The notes beneath the pieces were generated by a model, which saw only the letters and a program-made list of their open reading frames with translations, searched no databases and had not been told where the DNA came from. This document shows, one piece after another, positions 8,955 to 17,605 of a DNA stretch of 64,000 bases. This stretch comes from Microbaculum marinum (lineage in GTDB: Bacteria; Pseudomonadota; Alphaproteobacteria; Rhizobiales; Tepidamorphaceae), in assembly GCF_042646165.1 (NCBI RefSeq), contig NZ_JBHRTC010000019.1. The stretch is one strand, 5' to 3'. The translations under genes and the position numbers were made by a program. Each line of letters begins with the position of its first letter. The first letter of the stretch is position 1.

Positions 8955-9327
8955 GTCCGCTCCCGAAGCTTCCGATCAGGATCACGACCCCAATGCGGGC
9001 GGCTGGTCCGAACGCAACTACCGCATCCTGAAGATCTCGGTGATCGTCATGGGCGTGCTGATCGTGCTCGGATTGATCGTCGTCTTCGCGACGATCGTCA
9101 ACCGGATGGTCGCCAGCGATGCGCCTGACGAGGCCGCACCGGTCGCCGTCGCCCTGCCCGCCGACGTCGCCACGATACTGGGGCCCGACGGCGACGTCGT
9201 CTCCACCGCGCTCGACGGCAGCCGGCTGGCGATCGTCTTCAAGCGTCCCGAGGGCCATGCGGTGCTGGTGGTGGACCTGCGCTCCGGCCAGGTGCTGAAC
9301 GTGATCTCGGGCGAAGCCGCGCGGTAG
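8953..9327 (+). CDS. Single-pass membrane protein, DUF6476-like
   Basis: A 124-residue protein with a short acidic N-terminus, one transmembrane helix (about residues 26-50, ISVIVMGVLIVLGLIVVF) and a periplasmic C-terminal domain. That domain repeats short beta-strand phrases (GPDGDVVSTALDG, LAIVFKRPEGHAVLVVDL). This matches from memory the DUF6476 proteins encoded divergently from the RluA-type synthase in alphaproteobacteria. Function unknown. The frame is open far upstream, but that part is the antisense shadow of rluD. The ATG at 8953 is chosen because it gives a normal membrane protein; no strong ribosome site is seen. Confidence 0.7.
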   Translation: MSAPEASDQDHDPNAGGWSERNYRILKISVIVMGVLIVLGLIVVFATIVNRMVASDAPDEAAPVAVALPADVATILGPDGDVVSTALDGSRLAIVFKRPEGHAVLVVDLRSGQVLNVISGEAAR

Positions 9328-9456
9328 GCTGGCGACCGCGCCCGGTGCGTGGTCCCGCACGGCCCCGGCCGGCTTGGCCGGCACGGTCGCAACACGCCCT
9401 TGCGGGGTCTTCGCTTCCGGTCTATATCCCGTCGACTACGTCGATCGCCTACCGCT

Positions 9457-9532
9457 GCTCCCTTCGTCTAGCGGTCTAGGACGCCGCCCTCTCACGGCGG
9501 AAACAGGGGTTCGAGTCCCCTAGGGAGCGCCA
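9457..9532 (+). tRNA. tRNA-Glu (anticodon CTC), CCA encoded
   Basis: A complete cloverleaf. The acceptor pairs GCTCCCT with AGGGAGC. The anticodon stem is CCGCC/GGCGG with loop CTCTCAC, giving anticodon CTC. The T stem is AGGGG/CCCCT with loop TTCGAGT. The discriminator base is G and the CCA is genomically encoded (9530-9532). It reads GAG codons, which are frequent in this GC-rich genome. Confidence 0.96.
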
Positions 9533-9645
9533 GCGATCGACAGATGCCGGGTGTCGGGAGCTCCTGCTAGCCGCTGCGATGCGCTGGCTTCACCCTGGCC
9601 CAATCCATCAGGACCCGAACGGTTACTCCCGGAAAGCATGATCCC

Positions 9646-10344
9646 ATGAACGAGCAGAGCACCGCCCGAAATCTCGCGACCGCACCGAATTCCGCCGACG
9701 AGGTCCGCGACTTCGTCATCCGGTCCTTCCGCCAGTCGGCCCGCCACGACCGTCCCTACGTCCATTGGGTCCTCGACGACATGATTCCGGAGGCCTCGGC
9801 CCGCGCCGTGGTGGAGTTGCCGTTCCCCGCCCCCGTCATCGACGACACCGGCGGCAAGCGCGACACCCACAATTCCACCCGCATCTTCTTCTCGCAGGAG
9901 AACCAGGCCGCGTTCCCGGTCTGCGAGGCCATCGCGCTCGCCTATCAGCACCCCGATACCGTCGCCGCCATCAAGGAGGTGACCGGCGCCGATCTGGACG
10001 GGTCGTCGTTGCGCGTCGAGTACGCCCAGGACCGCGACGGCTTCTGGCTCGAGCCGCACACTGACATCGGCCCCAAGCGGATCACCATCCTGCATTACCT
10101 GATCGACCTGCCGGGCGCCGAGACCCTGGGCACCGACATCTACGAGGACGACGAGTCCAACACCCACTTCGCCGCCTCGCCGAGCGCCTTCAACCAGGGC
10201 ATGGTCTTCGTGCCGGCGAGGAACACCTGGCACGGCTTCGAGAAGCGGACCATTCCGGGCATCCGGCGTTCGCTGATCGTCAATTACGTCGGTCCGGAGT
10301 GGCGCAACCGTCAGGAACTGGCATTTCCCGACGCCCCGGTGTGA
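9646..10344 (+). CDS. 2-oxoglutarate/Fe(II)-dependent oxygenase-like protein
   Basis: A 232-residue protein with the double-stranded beta-helix signature of 2OG-Fe(II) oxygenases. The metal triad HxD lies at H138/D140 (EPHTDIG) and the distal histidine at H196 (NTWHGFEKR). An arginine at about 208 (GIRRSLIVNYV) is suited to bind the 2-oxoglutarate carboxylate. It is probably a cytosolic hydroxylase of the prolyl-4-hydroxylase superfamily; the substrate is unknown. It lies 113 nt after the tRNA-Glu gene and is followed by a clear terminator, so it is monocistronic. Confidence 0.78.
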   Translation: MNEQSTARNLATAPNSADEVRDFVIRSFRQSARHDRPYVHWVLDDMIPEASARAVVELPFPAPVIDDTGGKRDTHNSTRIFFSQENQAAFPVCEAIALAYQHPDTVAAIKEVTGADLDGSSLRVEYAQDRDGFWLEPHTDIGPKRITILHYLIDLPGAETLGTDIYEDDESNTHFAASPSAFNQGMVFVPARNTWHGFEKRTIPGIRRSLIVNYVGPEWRNRQELAFPDAPV

Positions 10345-10392
10345 CTGGACCGGAGTGACTGGACGCCCGCCACCCGACACCGTTTCTATCCG

Positions 10393-10431
10393 AGGCGCCG
10401 GCGGATATTAGCCGGCGCCTTCGTTTTGTTG
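10393..10431 (+). terminator. Rho-independent terminator after the 2OG oxygenase gene
   Basis: A perfect 10-bp stem, AGGCGCCGGC / GCCGGCGCCT with an 8-nt loop, is followed by the T-rich tail TCGTTTTGTTG. It lies 48 nt after the stop of the oxygenase gene. Confidence 0.85.
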
Positions 10432-10556
10432 TATGCATTGTTCGCAAACACTGGTTTTCATCGGACCGGTCGCAGTCACGTAACGGGTTTTAAGTCGTCG
10501 CGAGCTCCGATCGGCCGGGTTCAACAGGTCCGGCGGCAGCGTGCGGACGGCAGGCA

Positions 10557-12908
10557 ATGGCACGCGAGGCAGAAAACCCCACTCCTGGCCCGATAGCGCG
10601 GTCGCTCCGGCTGATTCGACAGATGGGCTGGAGCGACATCGGCTTCCTGTGCACGGCCGTGGCGCTTCTGTTTGTCGGGCTGGTCCGGCAGTTGCTGGGG
10701 TATCCCCCGAACCGGCCGCTGGCGTTGCTCATGTTCTTCGGGCTGTTCGTCTTTGCCGTGTGGTACGTGATCACCGCGGTACGCCGGCGGCAACGCCTGG
10801 CATTCTTCAGCGAAGCCATCAACAAGGCGCCCTCGGCCTTCGCACTGTATGACGATCTGGACCGGCTGATTGCCTGGAACGACATGTACGAGACCGTCCA
10901 TCCGGGCGCCTTCAGGCAGCTCTCCCCGCCTTTCACCTACGAGCAGTTGGTACGCACGAGCCTCGCCAAGACGCTGTCGGGCAGGGAACTCGACGAGGAG
11001 CTCGAACGGCGCCTTCGCAGCCATCGCGAGGCGACCGGCGTGCCGGTCGACCGGCAAGGCAGCGACGGCCGCTGGCTGCGCGTCCTGAAGGCCCGCACCG
11101 AGAGCGGGGCCAATGTCGGAGTGGGGATCGACGTCACCGAACTCTACGAAGCGACCGCGCAGGCCGACCGCGAACACGCCCGCTTCAGGGGCGTCGCGGA
11201 AACCCTGCCGGTCGGCATCTGGCACTACGACGCCGACGGCCGCACCTTGTTCGTCAACCACAAGCTGCTGGCCCTGTTCGGCTTGTCCGATGCCGGGGAG
11301 CTGGACGGCGTCTGCGCGCCGGACTACCTGTCGCGGAACGTCGAAGGCTATCAGTCAGGCGACTGGTCCGCCAACCGCTATGAACTCGGCAACCTCACGA
11401 TCCGCGGCAAGGACGGGAGTTCATGCCACGTCATCCTCTATACGTCCAAGCTGCCGAAGGGCGTAGCCGGCGGCAGCGAGACGATCATGTCTTTCGTCGA
11501 CGTGACGGCGCTGAAGGACGCCGAACGGCGGATCGAATATCTGGCCCTGCGCGACATGCTGACCGGTGCCCGCAATCGCGCAGCGTTCATGGATGCGGTC
11601 GCAAGGGCCGCGGATACCGCGACGCACTCCAGGCCGTGCTGGCTGCTGGCAATGGACCTGGATGGCTTCAAACCCGTCAACGACCGCTACGGCCATGCCG
11701 CCGGCGACATCCTGCTGCGGGTCCTGACGGACCGGATCCAGAAGGCGCGGCCCGCCAATTCACGCCTTTATAGGGTCGGCGGCGACGAATTCAGTCTCGT
11801 GGTGGAGGGCGCCTCGCGGACGGAGGCCGAGGAGATCGCGAACGCCATTCTGACCGTCACCAGGGAACCGTTCCGACTCGATCACGGACAGGTCTTCGTC
11901 AACATGACGATCGGCATCGCGGCGATGCCGTTCGATACCAGCGTGCCGGAGACCGTTCAGCGCTACGCGGATCTCGCCCTGTATGCCGGCAAGCAGGTCG
12001 GCGGCGGCACCTACGTGTTCTTCGCTCCCGAACTGGCCGAGCGCAATCTTGAAGAGCACATCCTTACGCTCGATCTCGGCCGGGCGCTTGCCGACAATGA
12101 ATTCTCCATGGTCTATCAGCCCGTCTTCGATCGCGAGACGCGAACGGTGGTGGCGGCCGAGGCGCTGCTTCGCTGGACCAATCGGCGCACGGGACAGAGC
12201 GTGCCGACCGCAGACTTCGTCCGCACCGCCGAACACGTCCGCCTGATAACGGGGATCGACTTCTGGGTACTGAACCACAATGCTAGGCTTGTCAGCGCCT
12301 GGCAGGCGCGCGGAGTCGCCGTCCCGCTGGTGATGGTGAACATGTCGCCGCCGACCCTGGAAGATCCCGATTTCCTCCCCAGGCTCGACGAGATACTGCG
12401 ACAGTACCCCGCGATCAGGGGCCGCCTGTGCATGGAGCTGACCGAGGGTGTCGCCGTGAAGGACCGGCGCAAGCTGAGCCAGACGTTCCGGGAACTCGAA
12501 AGCCGCGGCATTCGCACCGCCATCGACGATTTCGGCACCGGCCAGACCTCGGTCACCTTGTTGCGGGACCTGCCGGTCGACTTCATCAAGATCGATCGCA
12601 GCTACATCGAGGGCATCGAGGACGACACCCAGGCCATGGCAATCGTCTCGACGATCCTGAACCTCGGCCGCAAGCTCGACGTCCGGGTGATCGCCGAGGG
12701 CGTGGAAACGAATGCCCAGCTCGACGCGCTCGAGGAAGCGGGCTGCGAGCTGATCCAGGGCTACCTGTGGGGGCGGCCGACGTCGGCTGCGGAGATCGAG
12801 GCGATGGTCGGCGGGCAGACGACTGCCGATGCGGAGGCCGGGGACCCGGACGCCGTGCAGGAACCGATGGCAGCCGTTATTCGCCGGGCGTCAGATCGAC
12901 TTCCTTGA
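10557..12908 (+). CDS. Membrane GGDEF-EAL protein with PAS-type sensor regions
   Basis: A 783-residue c-di-GMP enzyme. In order there are two hydrophobic segments (about residues 27-46 and 53-75) and two PAS-like regions; the second (about 205-320) begins VAETLPVGIWHYDADG. A GGDEF domain follows (active loop GGDEF near 407), then an EAL domain (AEALLRW near 534, IDDFGTG near 657, VIAEGVET near 713). Both catalytic signatures are intact, so it may make and degrade c-di-GMP, or one domain may be regulatory. The inhibitory RxxD motif five residues before GGDEF is absent. The 3' end overlaps the convergent gene at 12877-14115 by 32 nt. The start ATG 10557 has only a weak AGGCA upstream. Confidence 0.9.
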   Translation: MAREAENPTPGPIARSLRLIRQMGWSDIGFLCTAVALLFVGLVRQLLGYPPNRPLALLMFFGLFVFAVWYVITAVRRRQRLAFFSEAINKAPSAFALYDDLDRLIAWNDMYETVHPGAFRQLSPPFTYEQLVRTSLAKTLSGRELDEELERRLRSHREATGVPVDRQGSDGRWLRVLKARTESGANVGVGIDVTELYEATAQADREHARFRGVAETLPVGIWHYDADGRTLFVNHKLLALFGLSDAGELDGVCAPDYLSRNVEGYQSGDWSANRYELGNLTIRGKDGSSCHVILYTSKLPKGVAGGSETIMSFVDVTALKDAERRIEYLALRDMLTGARNRAAFMDAVARAADTATHSRPCWLLAMDLDGFKPVNDRYGHAAGDILLRVLTDRIQKARPANSRLYRVGGDEFSLVVEGASRTEAEEIANAILTVTREPFRLDHGQVFVNMTIGIAAMPFDTSVPETVQRYADLALYAGKQVGGGTYVFFAPELAERNLEEHILTLDLGRALADNEFSMVYQPVFDRETRTVVAAEALLRWTNRRTGQSVPTADFVRTAEHVRLITGIDFWVLNHNARLVSAWQARGVAVPLVMVNMSPPTLEDPDFLPRLDEILRQYPAIRGRLCMELTEGVAVKDRRKLSQTFRELESRGIRTAIDDFGTGQTSVTLLRDLPVDFIKIDRSYIEGIEDDTQAMAIVSTILNLGRKLDVRVIAEGVETNAQLDALEEAGCELIQGYLWGRPTSAAEIEAMVGGQTTADAEAGDPDAVQEPMAAVIRRASDRLP

Positions 12909-14115
12909 TACGCTTTGCCAGCGGCAGGTGCCCTTGGGCACCCTTCTTGATCTTCACCTTGCTGCCGGCGCCGCCGTCGCCGCCGGAACCGTTGAGCGTC
13001 CGGTTGTCGCTGGTGACCGCGTCGATCAGCGCGCGGATCTCGTTGTCGCCATCTTCTGCCGCCAGCCGGGTAATGCGCGCCGCGAGGTCGGCGATGTTCT
13101 CGCGCAGCAGCGCGTCGCCAGCGCCGTCGCCGGCATGACCGTCGGTCGCCGCGGCTGCAGGCGCAAGGGCCGCAGCCACGCCCGGTGCGGGCGCCCCGGC
13201 TGTCCCGCCCGACTCGCGTTCCCGGGATTCGAACTTGGCCTCGAGTTCGGCCAGCGACGCCTTGAGTTCGGCGCGCTCGGCGGTAAGCTTCTTGATGTCT
13301 TCCTCGAACTTCAGCCGCTTCAATTCGGCCGCCGAAAGCGCCGCGGTTTTCTCGGCGACGCGCTCTCGCTGGCCATCGAGCAGTTTCTCGAGTTCCTTGG
13401 CCCGGCGCCGGCGCTCCGCCGTCAGCTGGCGGCGCTGCTTTAGCCGGTCGTTCAACAGCGCGATCTTCGCGTCCCGGCTCTTCAGGATGCCCGACATCTC
13501 GTCCACCGCGGAGGCGCGGCCTTCGGATTCCACCGATCGGGTCGCCAGTTCGGCGCGCATCTCCAAGAGCCGGCTCTTGTAGTTCTCGAGCTGCGTCGTC
13601 AGTGCGGCGATTTCCACCTTGCGGCTGTCGGCGAGGCTCTGGAGCTCGGAAAGTTCGGTGCTGCGCCCGCGCAGCGCATCGTTGGAATCCGAAATGGCCT
13701 TCTGCTTTTCCTTCAGCGAGGACGCTTGCAGCGTAACCTGGCGCTCAAGACCGAGAACCGTGTTCTTCAGCTCCTCCTCGCGGGCCTCCAGGTCCTCGAT
13801 CGTCTCCTCGCGCGCGTCGAGCTCTGCCTCTAGCTCGCGGATCGTCGAGTCGCGACGCCCCAGTTCGATCTGACGACGCGCGGCCTGCGCCTTTATCTCG
13901 TCGTACTTCACCTCGATCTTGCGAAGCTGCACGGCGAAGTCGGCGCGGATCATGTCCTTTTCCGACTGGATCTCGGTCATCGACAAAGGTGTCGTCGTCC
14001 GGATGCGCTCCTCGATCAGACGCGCACCGCGGCGCCAGATGACCGGGATCACCAGAAGCGCGAACAGGGTGGCGACAAGCGCGCCTAGAACGAAGACGAC
14101 GATATTTTCGATCAT
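12877..14115 (-). CDS. Membrane-anchored coiled-coil protein of unknown function
   Basis: A 412-residue protein with one N-terminal transmembrane helix (MIENIVVFVLGALVATLFAL, residues 1-20, continuing to about 27). A very long charged coiled coil (about 45-315) follows, rich in E, K, R and L in heptads. Next is an Ala/Pro-rich linker (about 320-350) and a short C-terminal region with a LAARITRLAAEDGD segment. I recognise it as a type of hypothetical protein common in Hyphomicrobiales, but know no function. A scaffold or envelope-spanning role is plausible from architecture only. The start ATG 14113-14115 is chosen because the helix then begins at once; the open frame continues upstream without helix character. 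It overlaps the GGDEF-EAL gene tail to tail by 32 nt. Confidence 0.82.
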   Translation of the reverse strand: MIENIVVFVLGALVATLFALLVIPVIWRRGARLIEERIRTTTPLSMTEIQSEKDMIRADFAVQLRKIEVKYDEIKAQAARRQIELGRRDSTIRELEAELDAREETIEDLEAREEELKNTVLGLERQVTLQASSLKEKQKAISDSNDALRGRSTELSELQSLADSRKVEIAALTTQLENYKSRLLEMRAELATRSVESEGRASAVDEMSGILKSRDAKIALLNDRLKQRRQLTAERRRRAKELEKLLDGQRERVAEKTAALSAAELKRLKFEEDIKKLTAERAELKASLAELEAKFESRERESGGTAGAPAPGVAAALAPAAAATDGHAGDGAGDALLRENIADLAARITRLAAEDGDNEIRALIDAVTSDNRTLNGSGGDGGAGSKVKIKKGAQGHLPLAKRIKEVDLTPGE

Positions 14116-14308
14116 ATGCCGACCTGCACCCCTCCGGGGCGCACGTAAAATACACATACCGGCGCCGTGCGCCAGTCCAAGCTGGCAACAGGGTAACTGG
14201 TAGCGCGGCCACACTCCAGCAAAGAAAGTGCCGCCCCGTATGTGCAGGCGTAGGCGGCGTCCGCTGCCGCGGGGTCCTACGCGTCGTCCGCTTTGCGGAG
14301 CGAAGCGC

Positions 14309-14890
14309 CTAGAACGGGTTCCAGGTCGCTTTGCGGGTCATCTTCAGGTAGCCGATATTGACGCCGAGCCTGGCGCCGAGGCCGGAGCGGATCGGCGCCA
14401 CAAGGATCTCGTGGTTGGAGTAGAGCGAGACGCCGAACCCCGCGACGAGGTAAGCCGAGCCGTTGAGGCCGACGAAATGCCGGTAGATCGCCTCGACGTC
14501 CGGCAGGTTGTAGACCAGCATCATCGTGCGGGCGCCGTCGCCGCCGAAATCCCAGCCGATCGAGGGACCCTGCCAGAAGACCTTGTGCTGCCCGACGTTC
14601 TTCGTGTTCAGGACGCCCTCGCCATAGCGCAGGCCGGCGACGAACGCGCCGCCGCCCTCTTCGCCGAGGATGTAGCCGTTCGGCCGTCCCTGGCTGCTGA
14701 ACAGCGACTCGATTGCCTCCGCAAGGCCCTGGCTGAGCTGGCCGAAGAAGCCGTGCCCGGCCTCGATGATCTCGTCTGTGGTATAGGTGCCTGGCTGGCC
14801 GGCGGTCTGCGCCGGCAGCCGTGTGGGCAGGAGGCTTCCGCCGGCCGTCGCGGCCAGGCCGACGAGCACTGATCGCCGCGTTTCCTTCAT
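14309..14890 (-). CDS. DUF1134 family exported protein
   Basis: A 193-residue protein with a twin-arginine-like signal (ETRRSVLVGLAATAGG, residues 3-18), cut perhaps after LPAQTA near 29. The mature domain shows the family features GGGAFVAGLRYGEG, the glycine-rich GWDFGGDGARTM and LGVNIGYLKMTRK near the end. DUF1134 proteins resemble the lipid-binding YSC84 fold; their role is unknown. ATG 14888-14890 lies at the head of the signal peptide; the upstream open frame has no signal. It is likely monocistronic. Confidence 0.85.
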   Translation of the reverse strand: MKETRRSVLVGLAATAGGSLLPTRLPAQTAGQPGTYTTDEIIEAGHGFFGQLSQGLAEAIESLFSSQGRPNGYILGEEGGGAFVAGLRYGEGVLNTKNVGQHKVFWQGPSIGWDFGGDGARTMMLVYNLPDVEAIYRHFVGLNGSAYLVAGFGVSLYSNHEILVAPIRSGLGARLGVNIGYLKMTRKATWNPF

Positions 14891-15140
14891 GTCCGATCCT
14901 CCGTCTCGCGCCGCGTCCGAAGGCGGCGCGTAGTGGCAAGCCCCGGCCCGCAAGGCTGTTTGGTCACCGTTACGGTCCGCCGGTTTGGCGCCGCGACGGC
15001 GCATGTGCGTGGCGCGACCGCGATGGCCGGAACGCCCGCAACCGGCCCGTCTCGCGTCGATTCTTGGGGATCAGATGGTTAATATTGTGTCTTCAAGGCG
15101 ATGATTTGTGGCCCACGGCAAAGTGGGATCGAGCGGTCCG

Positions 15141-15968
15141 CTACCCCGGCCGGCGGCCCCAGGCGACGAATTCCGGATTGTCGTAGCCGCGCTCGCGCTT
15201 GGCGTAGGTCAGCGGCGCGCCGTCCATGGTCAGGACGCAGCCGCCGGCCGCCCTCAGCACCGCATGTCCGGCCGCCGTGTCCCATTCCATCGTCCGCCCG
15301 AGCCGCGGATAGACGTCGGCCTCGCCGCGCGCGACCAGGCAGAACTTCAGCGACGAGCCGGCGCTGCGGGTGTCGCTGACGCCGTGCCTGGTCAGGAATT
15401 CGTCGGTTTCCGCCGACCGGTGCGAGCGGCTGGCGACGGCCACGGGTCCGTCGGCGGGAACCTCGCGCGTGGTCAGCGCCGTCCAGCCTGCGGCGGCCGG
15501 CCCGCGCGCCGGATCGACCTCGGCCTGGCGCGCGGCATCGGGTCCGTCGGCAACCGCCATCATGCCCAGCGCCGGGGCGTAGACGACGCCGGCCACCGGC
15601 TCGCCGTCCTCGACGAGGGCGATGTTGACCGTGAACTCGCCGTTCTTGCGGATGAACTCCTTGGTGCCGTCCAGCGGGTCGACCAGGAAGAAGCGCTTGC
15701 CGACCTCGGGGATCCTCCCCGCCGCGGCGGCTTCCTCGGCGATGACGGGAATGTCGGGGGCATAGGCGGCGAGCCCCTTCAGGATGATCGCCTCGGCGCA
15801 TTCGTCGGCCTGCGTCACCGGCGAGTTGTCGTCCTTGCGGTCGACCTCGAAGTCGGTGTCGTAGATCTCCATGATCGCCTTGCCGGCCTCGAAGGCGATC
15901 GCGGCGAGCGCGTCGCCGAGAGCCATGCCGCTGTCGATTGAAACGCTGTTCTCGGCCCTTGCGGTCAC
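15141..15968 (-). CDS. cysQ: CysQ, 3'(2'),5'-bisphosphate nucleotidase
   Basis: A protein of about 275 residues of the inositol monophosphatase superfamily. It hydrolyses 3'-phosphoadenosine 5'-phosphate, left over from sulfate assimilation and sulfotransferase reactions. Metal-binding motifs are present: EEAAAAG, then FLVDPLDGTKEFI, and MEWDTAAGHAVLRAAGG near the C-terminus. I give the GTG at 15966-15968 as start because AGGGG lies about 8 nt upstream. The ATG at 15924-15926 (MALGDALAAIAFEAG) fits the family N-terminus well but lacks a ribosome site. A sulfotransferase-like gene, which could generate its substrate, lies 2.7 kb away. Confidence 0.9.
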   Translation of the reverse strand: MTARAENSVSIDSGMALGDALAAIAFEAGKAIMEIYDTDFEVDRKDDNSPVTQADECAEAIILKGLAAYAPDIPVIAEEAAAAGRIPEVGKRFFLVDPLDGTKEFIRKNGEFTVNIALVEDGEPVAGVVYAPALGMMAVADGPDAARQAEVDPARGPAAAGWTALTTREVPADGPVAVASRSHRSAETDEFLTRHGVSDTRSAGSSLKFCLVARGEADVYPRLGRTMEWDTAAGHAVLRAAGGCVLTMDGAPLTYAKRERGYDNPEFVAWGRRPG

Positions 15969-16165
15969 GGCAAATCCCCTGGCTGCACCCCTCCCGACGG
16001 GACCGTCCGGAGGCTGGTTGACGGCGCTGTTAGCAGATTGCGGCGGTTCCGCCCACCCCGCTTGTGGCCCCCAGTTGCACGATGTAACACTCCGGCTCCT
16101 CGTTGGGCTGTGGCCGGTGATTCTGTCGCCGATCCGGCAGTCGATACCCACGGAGGCGGACCCGA

Positions 16166-16816
16166 ATGAGCGATACGGCACCGATGAGCGACCTCGACCT
16201 CGCCGCGCTGATGTGCAGCAAGCTGTGCCATGACGTCATCTCGCCGGTGGGGGCCATTACCAACGGGTTCGAGGTCCTCGAGGACGAGACCGACGAGTCG
16301 ATGCGCGAGATGGCGCTCGACATCATCCGCACCAACGCCAACAAGGCCTCGACCCGCCTCCAGTTCCTGCGACTCGCCTTCGGGGCGATGGGCGCGACGG
16401 GCGACCGGTTCCCGCTCGATGATGCCCGCAGCCTCACCGAGAGCCTCTACGAGGGCGAGCGGGCAAGGATCGACTGGCGCGCCGGGGCCGGCAGCCTGCC
16501 CAAGGACAAGGTCAAGCTGCTGGTCAACCTGATCGTCATCGCCGTCTCGGCCATTCCGCGCGGCGGCGACGTCGTCGTGGAGGTGGACCAGGGCGGCGAC
16601 GCCGTCGACGAGAGCGTCTCGATCAGCGTCAGGGCGACCGGCAAGCTCGCCAACATGCCCGACGCCGTCTACACGATCTTCGAGGGCAAGATGCCGCCGG
16701 ACGGGCTAGACGCCCGTTCCGTCCAGCCCTACTATGCCTACCGCCTGTCGCGCTCTCTCGGGATGACCCTGAAGGTGAAGCCGGTCGACGGCGGCGTGCT
16801 GATGTCCGCCGCCTGA
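16166..16816 (+). CDS. chpT: ChpT, histidine phosphotransferase of the CckA-ChpT-CtrA relay
   Basis: A 216-residue cytosolic phosphotransfer protein. The phospho-accepting histidine is in LCHDVISPVGAITNGFEVL (His about 24). The rest shows the degenerate histidine-kinase-like second domain (LLVNLIVIAVSAIPRGG, then PYYAYRLSRSLG). In alphaproteobacteria ChpT passes phosphate from CckA to CtrA and CpdR to time replication, division and flagellar genes. It converges with ctrA across a shared terminator. The start is MSDTAPMSDLDLAALMCS at ATG 16166; the second Met (residue 7) is an alternative. Confidence 0.95.
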   Translation: MSDTAPMSDLDLAALMCSKLCHDVISPVGAITNGFEVLEDETDESMREMALDIIRTNANKASTRLQFLRLAFGAMGATGDRFPLDDARSLTESLYEGERARIDWRAGAGSLPKDKVKLLVNLIVIAVSAIPRGGDVVVEVDQGGDAVDESVSISVRATGKLANMPDAVYTIFEGKMPPDGLDARSVQPYYAYRLSRSLGMTLKVKPVDGGVLMSAA

Positions 16817-16854
16817 AACCCCGACACCGGTCGCCTCGGCCGCCATCCAGATAC

Positions 16855-16886
16855 AAAAAAGCCCCGGCTCGCGACGGGGCTTTTTT
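16855..16886. terminator. Bidirectional terminator shared by chpT and ctrA
   Basis: A perfect 12-bp stem, AAAAAAGCCCCG / CGGGGCTTTTTT, around an 8-nt loop. The A and T runs give a U tract in either direction, so it ends both converging transcripts. Confidence 0.93.
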
Positions 16887-16909
16887 CTGTTGCCTAGGGT
16901 GGACGGGCG

Positions 16910-17605
16910 TCAGGCCGAGAGGGCTTCCGGATCGGGATCCCGCAACACGTAGCCGCGCCCCCACACGGTCTCGATGTAGTTCTTGCCGCCGGTCGCCGCC
17001 GACAGCTTCTTGCGCAGCTTGCAGATGAAGACGTCGATGATCTTCAGCTCCGGCTCGTCCATGCCGCCGTAGAGATGGTTGAGGAACATCTCCTTGGTCA
17101 GCGTCGTGCCCTTGCGCAGCGAGAGCAGCTCCAGCATCTGGTATTCCTTGCCGGTCAGGTGGACGCGCTGGCCGTTCACCTCGACGGTCTTGGTATCCAG
17201 GTTGACCTTCAGCTCGCCGGTCTCGATGACCGACTCCGCGTGGCCCTTGGAGCGGCGCACGATTGCGTGGATGCGCGCCACCAGCTCGTCCTTGTGGAAC
17301 GGCTTGGTCAGATAGTCGTCGGCGCCGAAGCCCAGGCCCCGCACCTTGTCCTCGATGCCCGCCAGCCCCGACAGGATGAGGATCGGCGTCTTGACCTTGG
17401 ACAGCCGCAACGTCTTGAGCACCTCGTATCCGCTCATGTCCGGCAGGTTCAGGTCGAGCAGGATGATGTCGTAGTCGTACAGCTTGCCGAGGTCGATCCC
17501 TTCCTCGCCGAGGTCGGTCGTATAGACGTTGAAGCTTTCCGACTTGAGCATCAGTTCGATGCTTTGCGCGGTCGCGCTGTCATCTTCGATCAGCAGAACT
17601 CGCAT
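16910..17605 (-). CDS. ctrA: CtrA, cell-cycle response regulator
   Basis: A 231-residue OmpR-type response regulator. In the receiver domain (1-120) the acidic pair is ED (8-9), the phospho-acceptor Asp is at 51 (ILLDLNLPDMSGYE) and the conserved Lys is in DDYLTKPF. The winged-helix DNA-binding domain (about 130-225) contains LTGKEYQMLELL and KIIDVFICKLRKKL, near-identical in CtrA proteins. CtrA binds TTAA-N7-TTAA boxes, represses the origin in some species and drives flagellar, pilus, division and envelope genes. The C-terminal Ala (PEALSA end) suits the ClpXP degradation known for CtrA. The start is ATG 17603-17605. The 635-nt upstream region is described separately. Confidence 0.97.
   Translation of the reverse strand: MRVLLIEDDSATAQSIELMLKSESFNVYTTDLGEEGIDLGKLYDYDIILLDLNLPDMSGYEVLKTLRLSKVKTPILILSGLAGIEDKVRGLGFGADDYLTKPFHKDELVARIHAIVRRSKGHAESVIETGELKVNLDTKTVEVNGQRVHLTGKEYQMLELLSLRKGTTLTKEMFLNHLYGGMDEPELKIIDVFICKLRKKLSAATGGKNYIETVWGRGYVLRDPDPEALSA

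Noticed and set aside
9328..9456. Short inverted repeats (CCGGCCGG...TTGGCCGG) before tRNA-Glu
   Set aside because: Stem is short and GC-only with no T tract; not a convincing terminator or attachment site, and no integrase is nearby.
9529..9645. tRNA-Glu 3' end as an integration site
   Set aside because: No repeat of the tRNA 3' end was noticed downstream and no integrase or phage gene is in the window.
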